Positions 24,026 to 34,819 of a stretch of 64,000 nucleotides of DNA are shown one piece after another (the first letter of the stretch is position 1; each line of letters opens with the position of its first letter). Source of the stretch: Bactericera cockerelli. Its lineage: Eukaryota > Arthropoda > Insecta > Hemiptera > Triozidae. The stretch lies in assembly GCA_024516035.1 (NCBI GenBank), contig CM044958.1, positions 21,253,568 to 21,317,567 on the forward strand, written 5' to 3'. The notes below the pieces were generated by a model. That model was not told the DNA's origin, searched no databases, and was given only the letters and a program-made list of their open reading frames with translations. Made by a program: the position numbers and the translations under genes.

Positions 24026-27000
24026 ATGGCCGGACACAGTGCGAAGGAAATCCAAATTCTGGATGTGCGTGTAGCAGATGTTCGATTTCCGACCTCACTT
24101 GAAGCCCATGGATCCGATGCTATGGTAGGTCATTGACTTCTGCTGACCCAGCGTGGGTGGTGTGGCTCTAGTTATGTGCACAGGGGTCCTGAGTAGAATC
24201 CTTTTACTGCAGCAGTTGTTTAGGTGCCATTACTGTATGGTCAAATTCTCAAATATATGAGGAAAAATTCACGCATTGGTGGGATCCAACCACGTCCCCA
24301 CGCTGCGTGGATTATCAGTCCACCACTGTATAACTGATAATTTATTTAGACTGTCAGCGCAAGATAGATAGTTATGTAAAATAAAACATTATACGGGCTC
24401 AAAGACATAATATCTTGACAGCTGCAGGTCCCGTATATTCACAATGGGGTGAATGATCTGAACAAAATGTACATTAATGAGATGACAATGTACAATACTC
24501 TGTTTGAGACTAAAGAGTCCCTTTACTCTCAGTCTTATGTATGAATAGCTTTAGAACCGGTTATGAGCTATGACCATTTCTGTAAGTTTCAAAATTTTAT
24601 GATTTCCTCTCTCATTACGACAATAAGCACGGAATTCTTTAAAAATGAAGATGAAAACTCGGAGTAAGCACTAACTCATACCCATAAATAAAAATTCAGC
24701 AACCTATTACTTCCCATAAATTTCTAAGAGAGAGTTTGACAGTTTTACTGTCAAACTCTCCCTATGTAAACTCCCCTTTTAGGTGCATCTAGTAATAGAG
24801 GTAAAAACCTTGTTAAATGTACCTATGTATTCAAATAAATAAATATTCAATTCAATTCAAAAAACGAAGCTACCCCCACATATTTGGAGGTTGTAAAAAT
24901 ACACAGCATACCTATCAATACTTGAGTACATCTTTTTATATATATACATTTTCTTTTTCTTTCTTTAGGTAATTATTTTTCTACTTTCTTTTTTTCATTT
25001 AGTTAGAATAGATGTGAAAATTTACTATTTTAAAACTGTCACAAATGATAATTTTTTTTGATAGTCTTTTTAATAAATTCATGGGAAGGTTGAACTTGTC
25101 AAAGAAATGTATGATATTCTTGGATATTGTTCCTCGACTACCAAACTATAGTTCAAATACTTGAAAGTCTCTTTCACCATATGATTCCAGAATTTTTTTC
25201 TCGAAATATGGAATAGGTACAACCATTGTATATCGCACATTTTTTATCACGATTCACATTAGAATTCGGAAGTAGTATTTGGCTTATCTGTCTATGGATC
25301 CCTATATTGCGGGTTTGATTCCGCCCTAGGAAATTATTTCCAATAGTATTTTTCCACATTGGCTGTCTTCTTTTTTACTCTTCTCTTTCTTCTCTTATTT
25401 ATTATAATATTTATCAGCTATTGTGATTCTTTATGCAAAAAAAGGAAGAACTTGCATTACGACAGCATAAAAGTGTTGACTAATATTTACTTTTCTGATT
25501 TCATAGCACAAAGATCCGGACTATTCCTGCGCTTACGTGACTTTAATCACTTCTCATCCAGATCTCATTGGATATGGCCTTACATTCACTCTGGGTAGAG
25601 GAACGGAGGTAGGTAAGTAATGAAGTTTTGAAAAGTTCAACCTTAAAAGCATACAGGTTGTCCCACCAAAGTTGCGACACCTCAAATTACTCCGACCCTG
25701 GAGATGCCTAACTTTGGTAGGACACTCTGTATATGTATACAACTATACATGCAACTTAAAAAGCTCCAACTGATTACCACCACTAACCAAAATCTATTAA
25801 TACCGCGCTCAAAATGGTCCTTCCTGTAATTGTGTGCTATCTTTTTCAGTTCTGATAAAATAGTACAACTGAACAGCGTTATCTTTACGTATTATCTCTA
25901 TTCCAGTATGTTCCGCGGTTGAAGCTCTTGCGTTTCTGTTCAAAGACCGATGGCTGCACACTATTTTCGATAGCTTCGGCGACTTTTGGAACAGCGTCAG
26001 CAACGAATCTCAATTGCGATGGCTAGGCCCCAGTAAAGGTGAGAAGTACGTTTTGGGAAAGAAATGATTTTCCGCCATCAGCAGTGCTCTCTCGTTACGG
26101 TTGTGACTACTGCCCGTAGTCCAGAGATCCCAAGTTCGATCCCGCTTGGAGCAGACTTTTCGAAGAAAATTCTGTTTTCTCCAAACACGTGAGGCTGGCA
26201 TTTCCGGCCCTACCCAGGCTGGGTGAGGTTAATGTGGGTAGCTGATACGATTCCCAGCGAATGGAGGGTAACACCTCCGTCCTGATCAGGACGTTAAAAC
26301 CAAATAGAATCGTTGGCGTTAGGAAGCGCATACAGCCATAAAGAATGTGCTCTACCCTGCCAACCTCAGCCATGAGGTTGAACAATGCCGACCCCAAGAG
26401 CAAGATAAGCTAATATGGGATAAAGGCAAGGGAGATATATATAGCAGTGCTCTCTCGTCAAGTTCACCCATGAAACTTCATTTTTAATATGCGTGATAAC
26501 GTTTTACATAAAATGCTTGTAAATGTTTTTTAATTAATTATTTTAAAACCTCAAGTAGCTGTCTATTTGAGAAGATCGGGGAGATTGAAACAAATTAGTG
26601 ATTGAAGCCACAGTCGATGGCACTTTAAATACCCCTGTTCTCATTCTATCACTGAAGTTGAACAACGTCTAACGAGGCTAGGACTTGAATGGTTGACAAT
26701 TCAAACTCGAACCCTCGAGCTGATGGTTATTCCCGGCCCCACTCAGGCTGGGTGAGTTTAATTTGAGTACTTTGTGTGTTTACAGTGCATAGAGGGTAAA
26801 ACTCTCATCGTGATATGATCATGCAATTGACAGCAATGTTAAATCAAATAAAGTGTATTTTTTTTTTCTTCTTACAATTCTCGTTTAATATTAATGTAGG
26901 TACATTATAATAATATAAATAAAAATATTCCCATAAAAATGTATGAGCAATCAATATGTTTTTTTTTTTTTTTTTAATTTATGAGAAATTATTTCTTTTC

Positions 27001-30000
27001 ACGGCGACAAAATTTAATTGCTTTGATTCGCAGGAGTGATACATTTAGCCTTGGCAGCTCTCATGAACGCCTTGTGGGATCTCTGGGCCAAAATCGAAGG
27101 CAAACCTCTCTGGAAACTGCTAGTGGATATGTCTCCTGAACAACTAGTCAGCACCTTGGACTTTCAGTACATGTCAGTTGCGTTTCACTTCGCTTTCTAT
27201 GTTTTTACGCCGGCTTCAATCAAAGGTTGCCGATTAACGTCCTGATGACCTCCAGAACAAGGTCGCTTTACTGTTTTATTTAAACTCTCTCTTCAAGTTT
27301 AATGAAGTTTTAGCTCCATTTCTCCTTAAATTGCTCTTTACGCAAAGGTAGATTTAGGGTCAGTGTTGTGTTTTTCCATCATTACATCATTCACTGTAGT
27401 TTTGCAATTTCGTATTTTCTATAGGGTACATGTATACTGTATAGGGTCGGCCGTCCTGTCTAATTTCCATACTTTCTGACCCCTATAACCCGTGAACCGT
27501 AAGATCTTGATCATCGCTCTACAGCCCAAACCGTAAGTCCGAGGAAGCTGAAATTTGGTAGGTATTATTATTATTATTATTATTATTATACAATGCTTTA
27601 TTAGGTAGCTTTGTCTTATAGTCTAGATGTGCAATAAGACGGGATTTTTCGAAATTCCCACTACAACACCTGCCATTGGCGAAAAAGGATTTTTTGCTTT
27701 CACGGCCATGCCTCGGCCCGCAAAGCGGGCGACAGCCCGCTGGTGTAGAAATATGAAAGTGATTGGTATTACATAACTCCTTTTTGAGAGGTTTTTATTG
27801 CTTTTAGTTACGTATATTTTTTGTCTAATTTTCATTTTAGTAATAGAAAGTCGCATGATATTCACACCAGTTTATTTTTGTTGGTTTGTTTCAGATCCGA
27901 CGTACTGACTAAGGAAGAGGCTCTGGACATTTTGAAGCAACAAAGAGAGAATGATATCGAGACAAAAACAGAGAGAATGCAGACGCGCGGTTATCCTGCT
28001 TATACTACTGCCACTGGTATGTTTGTATGTTGAGAGAAAGCGGAACCATAGTCTTTTTTTAATGTGGGTTTAACGTCGCTTTCAACTGAATGGTCATATC
28101 ACGACGGGGGTGTTACCCTTCATTCGCAGGAAACTCACAAACCTGCTACCCACATTAACCTCACCCAGCCAGCATCACGAGAGATCCTACAAGAACAGGT
28201 GCAGAGGTGCATTCAACGCGCCATCGACGCTGTCTTAACTATAGTCTTTCTGCGAGTCAGAATCAATGGCAGGTTGAATTCTCCAGTTCTTGTAAGATCG
28301 TTGAAGTTGAGCAACGTCCAGCTAGGTGAAGACTAGGTGGGTGACCCTTTCCTACAGAGGTTAATTTTGATAGTAGTAGGTTTGTAAGTTGCCCATGAAT
28401 AGAGGGTAACTTCCCTTGACGAGCACCACTATTGAAAAGACGTTTAGCCAAAGAAAATTCTTGGAGCAATGCTGGTACTTATGGCGCAAAATCGCAAAAT
28501 TATCCTCTATCCCAACAAAATTTCGTTATTACTCATGTACACTTGTACAGCATCGATAAATTTTCTTTTATTTTCTCGAATTCAAGAGTCCACGCTTTTT
28601 CTTTTGAAATATTTTAATGCAACGTGATTTCAAAAACAAATTGAAAAAAATATCGCCAATTTCTAGTCATTATTTAAAAGACAAATGCAAGACTTCATAG
28701 TCCTCTTTTCAATGACGCAATGGTCGACACTTTTGTTCCACAGGTTGGATCGGCTATTCCGATGAGAAGGTAAAGGAGCTCTGTCAGAAGTACTTGGGCC
28801 TGGGCTTCACTGCGTTCAAAATCAAAGTTGGGATCAGTCTGCAGGACGACAGGAGACGCTGCAAACTCATGAGGGATATGATAGGCCCGGATTGTTTACT
28901 AGTGAGTACTGAGTAGGTTAACACTTTGAGTCCCAGAGCTGGGATCGGCGAGTGAGCACGAGGGACCACAAATTTCAGAACCCAACACTCATACATTGCT
29001 CTCGAGGACGACTAGAACCTATTCCCTATGAGATACACATAGAAACGAATACCATAGAGAGTACTCATGTCTTCAAAGTAAAGGAAGGTCGTGAATACCA
29101 TATAGAGTACTCATGTCTACAGTCCATTTTGGGTGAGGGTCATATATATATGGTACTGATCTCCTTTGTGAAATGTCAGCTCAGAGTCATATATGGTATT
29201 CATGGGCTCAAAGTGTTAAGTAGCGCGGTAGTTGTAGTTAACTCAGTTACGATAGTTGTTTTGATGGTATCAAATCGAGCTGTTAAGAATAGATTCAGAG
29301 TTAAATTTGCTAAAACAAACTATTTACAGCGTGTCCTTGCCAATATTTTTCTGAATGATTTGATGGGGTACCTGTCCTGAGGACTTTTGCTTTAAACTAT
29401 TAATATATAAGGTGTCCCATTAAAAACGAGACATTCAAATATTTCGAGGACTACTGACGATAGAAATAATCTGTCTAAGGATCATTTTCATATGTCTGGC
29501 TGGGGGACTATAAACAGGGAGTAGCCCAGCAGTCTGGCTGGGGACTATAAACAGGGAGTAGACCAGCATTGGCTTGGTTCTAGGGGCCCTTGTCAATTAT
29601 TAGCCTCTTTGTAAAGACAGTGGTAGAAGTGCTGAGTTCTTCCTCCACTGTCTGGCTACCATCGTTCAGGATGACGCCACCCTATGATGATGATGAAGGA
29701 TCATCTTCATACCTCTAAAGGGGACACTCAATGGTGGTTTCTAGAAGTTTTTTGGATGACCCCTAACTTAACCATTTACGCCATCAAAAACACGAAAAAC
29801 GAACTCGAAAAAAGACTATTACGTATATACAATATACATAGGTGCCGAATCGGAGAAAAGCGGATACGTATTTGTGACGTTATCCCTTTAAAATTTTGAT
29901 TTTCTAATTTCTACTCTTTTAAAAGTATCAAGGGCACGTCTGAACAAATTATTACAATGGCAGACACTCCTTTCTTGTCAACTCCCTTAAATGAAATTAC

Positions 30001-33000
30001 ACACTTTTTATGTGAAGTTTCTTCTCTTTTGTAAAATCAGAAAAAAAAATCATTGCCTGTATTTTGCCAGATGGTGGATTCGAACCAGCGTTGGGAGGTT
30101 CAGGAAGCTATCACCTGGATGCAAGGGCTGGCTGAGTACAATATACACTGGATAGAAGAACCCACTTCACCTGATGACATCAGCGGACACCTCGCCATAT
30201 CACAAGTAAGCCAGATACCAAATACGGGCCAAGGAGGATTTCTTAACTACATGAGACAGTAGATTAACGGAATGATTAAACTTGCACAATTTTACTTTTC
30301 TCGGATCATTTTATTTCTTTTCTACCAGACATTATCAAATACCAAAATTATTAAATGAATTATCATAATAATGAAAAAAGAAATTCGTAAATATTATCTA
30401 AAATGCAATGAAATTTGAAGCTGAGTTATAAAATAAGATTACATCAAAGATAAGCCAGCCCATCCCTCGAGTCAGACCATAGTGTGTTGTGATTGGTTGA
30501 AACTCTAACTTGAGGCCCTGTTTTAAGATTCGCCTCAAGTCTGTTCTGTGGGCTAGTGAACACGGCGACGGAACATATAATAATACTCTGTGGTGGAAGG
30601 TAACCACCAGGCGAGGTTAATGCTCAAAGCATTTTCTACCACCTAACCCTCAGAGTCTTATTATTATGTGGTCACAAACTCAAATTAATGAGGAAAAATT
30701 CGTTCACTGGGTGGGATTCGAACCAACAGATCCCTACGCTACCTGGATTACCAGACTAGCGCGTTAACCACTTGACTACCAGTGCACTATCAACATGATC
30801 AATAATCATGCATTGGTGCTCAAAGAGTGCATATCCAAGTACCAGCTTAGGGATTCGTTGGTTCGAAACCCACCCAATGCACGAATTCAGCCTCATTAGA
30901 TACTGTGACCACAATTGCCGGGTCATAGTGGCACCATAGCGTGTAGAATTAAGAAGTGAGGAAACGAATCCCAGTTGCATGGAGATGAGACACCATCGCA
31001 AAAGAGTAGAATATTTCTCGCGGTCTATTTATGTTTACCTTTGATATATGTATGTTTACATTTGATACGGGTGAGGGACGAGGAGAGGAGACTCCTTTGC
31101 GATACTAGCGCTGAGGACGCCACGATGTAGGCCGTCGGGGGGTGGTTTCCACACTTCTTAATTCTAGACGCTATGAAGGCACTCTAGTCTAATTCAAACT
31201 GTATAAATAAGTACCTCTTATTTTTATGCTACAGTCGGAACATGTACCTCAAGAATCCCCATTTTTCTCTCTTATATCCAGGTTTCTCTTATTAAGAGGT
31301 TATTTTCTCTCACAGAGTGGTAAATTTGATCTTGAAATTGTTCCCTCATATCCAGGTTTGATTTTATGAGAGTAAAAAACCACGGTTGTTTTATTGCATG
31401 TGCACTCATGCAGGCACTTGAGCCCCTCAACATAAAGGTGGCCACAGGAGAAGTGTGCTGCAACAAGGTGATGTTCAAGCAGTTCCTCACGTCAGGGGCT
31501 CTGCAGGTGGCGCAGATAGATTCCTGTAGACTCGGCAGCATCAATGAGATCCTACCCGTCTATCTGATGGCCTTTAAGTTGAAAAGTAAGTAAAGTTTTT
31601 ACTTTAGTTACTTTTCTAACGTTCGGTGGAAGAGAAAGCCACAGGCTTTAACCTCGCCCCTTGGTTCACTACATATTCTATTGTGTTCTTTTTTTTCATG
31701 TTATATTTTGTTGAATGTATCGTGTAGTTAGTTGACCAATAAAGTGTTAAATAATAAAGATAACATAGAAAAAGTAGAAAATTCTTAAAACTGAAAACTC
31801 AAATAAATAATAGCATTTTGAAATGAGAAATTATTCTTCTCAATGTACGAGTATACTGTATTATTTTTGTCCTATCATTAAATTAGTAATTATAATATAA
31901 TTATGATAGCTGTTTTTTTTCTTTTTTTTTTTTTCATGTATGGAACTTCGTTTGCTTGGCGTTGTGCACAAATTTACCACAGAATAAAGTGAGTGGCCCT
32001 GTTTGTAATGAAACGGATCTCTTTCTAATGAAGTGGCTGTGTTTTTTTATAAAGTGTAGATATCTGTTTCTATAAATTGGCTCTGTTTCTAACGTTTCTC
32101 TCATGCAGTTTCTGTGTTTCTCTTCAGTACCTGTGTGTCCTCACGCGGGGGGCGTGGGTTTGTCTGAGATGGTGCAACACCTGCAGATATTCGACTACGT
32201 CTGTGTCTCTCAGAGTCTGCACAATCGCCTCATTGAGTTTGTTGACCAGGAATCGTCCCACTTCAGTCATCCAGTCCGAATCGAGAACGCTCACTACATT
32301 GCCCCAACTGTAAGTATACCTCGATTGATGAATACAAAGTTATAATTCGGCATGCAGGTTTTACTATGAAACTAATAGAATAGATAGTAATACTATACAT
32401 ACTATGTATGTATGATTTTATTTGTGGTGAAGCACAAGGCCTCTTCACAATTTTTGTGGGTAGTACTAGTGCAGCATTACTAAGAGCCTCCTTCACTTTT
32501 CGAATTCTATTACATTAATTTCTTTTTACTCTGGTAATGCCCCGCCTCTAGTCGTTACTCATACAAGTAACTACTCATTTTTCCTCACGAGGTATGAGTG
32601 GACCCCGAACATCCAAGTACAGAGCAGGAAAAGTTCTGCCCCGCCGGTAATCGAACCCAGGTCACCATGCGTGCAATGCCTAGCGCGCTAACTCACTCGG
32701 CAACGGTGACTACACAGAATAGAAAGTATTGTAATAGAGGGGCGTTTCATGTTCACGCCAGTTTATTAGAATAAGAGTAATAACCTTTATGAATTGCGTT
32801 TTTAATTTGAAGACTCATGGTCATCACGACGAGGCGCGAAGATTTTACCAACCATTTGCTGAACAATCAACCCAGCTACCCAAATTAACCTCACCCAGCC
32901 CTAGTTTGGCAGGGAATAGCCAGGAGAACGTGGAATGCCATGATAGATTCGAAAAGTCTACAATCCATGTTCCCACCACGCTGGACGTTGTTTAACTTCA

Positions 33001-33212
33001 GTGATCGGATGAGAACTGGTGTGTATTCAACAAGCAATCTCCGCCGACTTAAGTTATAATTTTCAGTACTCATTCTGTTTTCATTCAATCCAATTATTTT
33101 CTCCCTTTTACAGGAACCTGGATATAGTACGGAGTTGAAACAGGCCTCGATTGATGAATACAGCTACCCAAATGGCATTTGGCACAAACAAAAGAGAGAC
33201 AACAAAGAATGA
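24026..33212 (+). CDS. ENOSF1: ENOSF1, enolase-superfamily L-fuconate dehydratase-like
   Basis: Homologue of enolase superfamily member 1, a mandelate-racemase-type Mg-dependent dehydratase of sugar acids such as L-fuconate. Exons: 24026-24124, 25507-25612, 25907-26038, 27034-27172, 27895-28016, 28744-28901, 30071-30205, 31414-31585, 32128-32309, 33114-33212; phases agree and give 447 residues, close to the human length. N-terminal capping domain (DVRFPTSL, then LGRGTE) is followed by the barrel. Catalytic lysines lie in FKIKVG (K225, K227), metal ligands at D255 (VDSNQRW), E281 (WIEEP) and E310 (ATGEV), and the general acid/base His at H360 (CPHAGG). All key residues are present, so the enzyme should be active. 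The exon 2 donor was set at 25612 (GTAAGT) because the nearer GTAGGT breaks the frame into exon 3. The gene converges with the aminopeptidase on the other strand. Confidence 0.94.
26083..26315 (+). mobile_element. tRNA-headed SINE, family 5
   Basis: tRNA-like head (GTAACGGTTGTGACTACTGC; B box AGTTCGATCCC) followed by a body with CCAGGCTGGGTGAGGTTAAT and CGAATGGAGGGTAACA. The body is shared with family 6. In ENOSF1 intron 3. Confidence 0.75.
26640..26845 (+). mobile_element. 5S-headed SINE
   Basis: GAAGTTGAACAACGTCTAAC followed by GGACTTGAATGGTTGAC and the central body. In ENOSF1 intron 3. Smaller pieces are at about 32815-33005 (-), 41350-41430 (+), 51408-51545 (-) and 52505-52570 (+). Confidence 0.6.
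27540..27743 (+). mobile_element. Mini-Helitron, 5' end unclear
   Basis: Contains the same GCGGGC-GACA-GCCCGC hairpin and ends CTGG before T, and is homologous in opposite orientation to 46198-46444. An ATT-repeat interrupts it near 27557. The 5' end was not found. Confidence 0.5.
28058..28430. mobile_element. 5S-headed SINE copies, two in opposite orientation
   Basis: A body fragment (about 28066-28170, minus) abuts a 5S-headed copy (about 28200-28430, plus) with GTTGAAGTTGAGCAACGTCC. In ENOSF1 intron 5. Confidence 0.6.
28922..29215. mobile_element. piggyBac-like MITE (TTAA target)
   Basis: Inverted ends CACTTTGAG, flanked by TTAA at 28918-28921 and 29216-29219, 294 bases, no transposase. 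Immediately downstream of an ENOSF1 exon donor (28901). Confidence 0.65.
29493..29695 (+). mobile_element. VNTR retroelement, copy with two units
   Basis: Two units plus the same 3' body and GAT-repeat tail. Flanked by a 16-base duplication with one mismatch (29477-29492 AAGGATCATTTTCATA; 29696-29711 with C for one T). The long duplication supports target-primed reverse transcription. In ENOSF1 intron 6. Confidence 0.8.
30585..30790 (-). mobile_element. tRNA-derived SINE, family 4
   Basis: Reverse full copy in ENOSF1 intron 7. A second head fragment in plus orientation follows at about 30810-30920, and a diverged copy lies at about 24185-24340 (-). Confidence 0.7.
32401..32715 (-). mobile_element. 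tRNA-derived SINE, family 1
   Basis: Reverse full-length copy in ENOSF1 intron 9 with the (CATA)n tail at its low-coordinate end and an imperfect duplication (AGAATAGATAGTAAT / AGAATAGAAAGTATT). Confidence 0.8.
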
Positions 33213-33684
33213 AACTAGCAAAAGTGGAATCAAATAACCTCTGTACAATGTACTTCTACACTTGTATGGTAGAAATCTCCGTGCAGAGTTGTACAGTGTA
33301 CATAATTATGTATGTATGTACGACTGTACAAGTCAGATCTCAGTCGCAACAAAACGGAATGAATATAAGGAGGTTTAATTTTTTTTTTTTTTCATACGGC
33401 CATGTCTGAATGGTTGGAAAAACAATATAAAGAAAAAGGTTTATCCTTATTTGCGTGGTCACTAACATATTTAAATGTGCTGTTCTGAGTAAAAAAAAAA
33501 CCACAGCGTTTAACAGAACTGCAATTCAACTCGATTGGTTTTTTTTTTTTTTAATCGACTGAAGTCTACTCTAGACTAGAGTGCTTTCGGATACATGTGT
33601 AATTTCCAACATTACCTAGGTCAAGTATAAAAAACAAATTTGCAGGTATGAAAAATATCTCACATTTCATGTGTATTTTTTATA

Positions 33685-33690
33685 AATAAA
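33685..33690 (+). terminator. Likely poly(A) signal of ENOSF1
   Basis: AATAAA about 470 bases past the ENOSF1 stop, in AT-rich sequence. It is the first canonical hexamer in the correct orientation. Confidence 0.45.
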
Positions 33691-34290
33691 ATAAGAAAAT
33701 CTATCTAATTCATGAAATGTGTTTTTATTGGAACAATGGCGATAACAAATGAACAGTGTACACAGTACTACGTTATAGAGTCGGAATTATTGAACACTGC
33801 AAAAACAAAAAAAATTAAATACAAAAAAAGATGAGTGTTTCACGGAGATATTTTAAATTGAATTTCAGAGGTTTTGGGCATTTTTAAAAATAAATTAATT
33901 GTATTTTGTAAACATTGTTAAACACATTGTTTCGGCAATTTTTTATGCCTTTTTTATCAGCTTTATCAGGGGAGGCTTTACCATTAGCTTTATCAGGGGA
34001 GGTGTCAAGGGGTCAGTTTTTTTTTAAATTAAAAACTATTCGTTTTCGAGTATAACGTGTGCTAAATAAATGCCATGAGTTTTGTCTCTTACAGTAAACG
34101 AATTATAGGTCAAAACCATTTCACCAGATTTTTAGAGGTCAATTTTTTTAAACTCAAAACAATAAAGGTCTCGTCATGCCAAATGTGAAAACCGATAAAA
34201 CTCACATTTTCACTTTACTTTTTCCTGGATTTCCATTACAAGCACTGTGATTCTAGAGTTATGTATAAAAATATTCATAATTAAAAATAT

Positions 34291-34308
34291 TTTATTTGAT
34301 TTTTTATT
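34291..34308 (-). terminator. Likely poly(A) signals of aminopeptidase P
   Basis: Two minus-strand AATAAA hexamers (TTTATT on the plus strand at 34291-34296 and just after) lie about 440 bases beyond the distal in-frame stop. Confidence 0.4.
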
Positions 34309-34395
34309 GTTTTTAACATTCAGCATGACCACACTTTTAATTTGATACCTTATACTGTGTGGTAACTGTGGTATGTCTAAGACGAAATTTTGTGA

Positions 34396-34750
34396 AGTAG
34401 AAGATACTATTGCTTTGATGTAAAATGCCTGGCTGATACTACAATGTTCCTTGCAGTAGAAGATACTATTGCTTTGATGTAAAATGCCTGGCTCATACTA
34501 CAATGTTCCTTGCAGTAGAAGATACTATTGCTTTGAGTCAACCTCCTTTTTGAAACAGAGGATTTCTCTGTGTATCCAGAGAGGAAATGCAGCTGCTGTG
34601 ATGGCCACAGTGCCTCTTTCCTCAGACTTGGAGAGCATTTTTTATATTTTATAAATAATTTTGTAAATAAATATATATTATACAATAAATCTTTAAAAAA
34701 AAAAAAATTGCTTTGATGTACATGACGGAGCCTCACTGATACTACAAGTA
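34396..34750. repeat. 59-bp tandem repeat at the aminopeptidase 3' end
   Basis: Units of 59 bases start at 34396, 34455 and 34514. The third unit is split by the insertion at 34537-34706 and continues to 34750, where it overlaps the distal TAG stop of the aminopeptidase frame. The array therefore appears to have grown outward from the end of the coding region. Confidence 0.75.
34537..34706 (+). mobile_element. Small poly(A)-tailed retro-insertion with 10-bp TSD
   Basis: A 170-bp segment ending in AATAAA and a poly(A) run is flanked by ATTGCTTTGA at 34527-34536 and 34707-34716. The empty site can be inferred from the neighbouring 59-bp repeat units, where ATTGCTTTGATGTA is uninterrupted. This is the hallmark of LINE-mediated insertion, into the aminopeptidase 3' region in antisense. 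The source sequence is not recognised. Confidence 0.65.
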
Positions 34751-34819
34751 GCAGACGATACAGACCAGCAGAGCCGCCAGGTCGATGAGCAATATGATGA
34801 ACAGGTACTCTCTCTTGTG
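34742..34819 (-). other. In-frame hydrophobic extension after the aminopeptidase UGA
   Basis: Directly after the TGA (34820-34822) the same frame stays open for 25 codons to TAG at 34742-34744. It starts with basic HKRE and continues with about 20 hydrophobic residues (FIILLIDLAALLVCIVC), the shape of a C-terminal transmembrane anchor. The stop context is UGA followed by C, a leaky context common among readthrough genes in Drosophila. A recent nonsense mutation or a base error at the TGA would give the same picture. Confidence 0.6.

Larger units (their letters stand above)
33213..34741. other. Convergent ENOSF1/aminopeptidase 3' region
   Basis: The two genes end tail to tail. 33213 to about 33710 fits the ENOSF1 3' UTR; 34290-34741 fits the aminopeptidase 3' UTR read on the minus strand, where AATAAA-type signals lie at 34291-34308. 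The latter contains a 59-bp tandem repeat and a small poly(A)-tailed insertion. No other gene is visible. Confidence 0.5.

Noticed and set aside
25507..25608. ENOSF1 exon 2 ending at the first GTAGGT donor
   Set aside because: It puts exon 3 out of frame; the GTAAGT four bases later restores [10 protein letters not shown].
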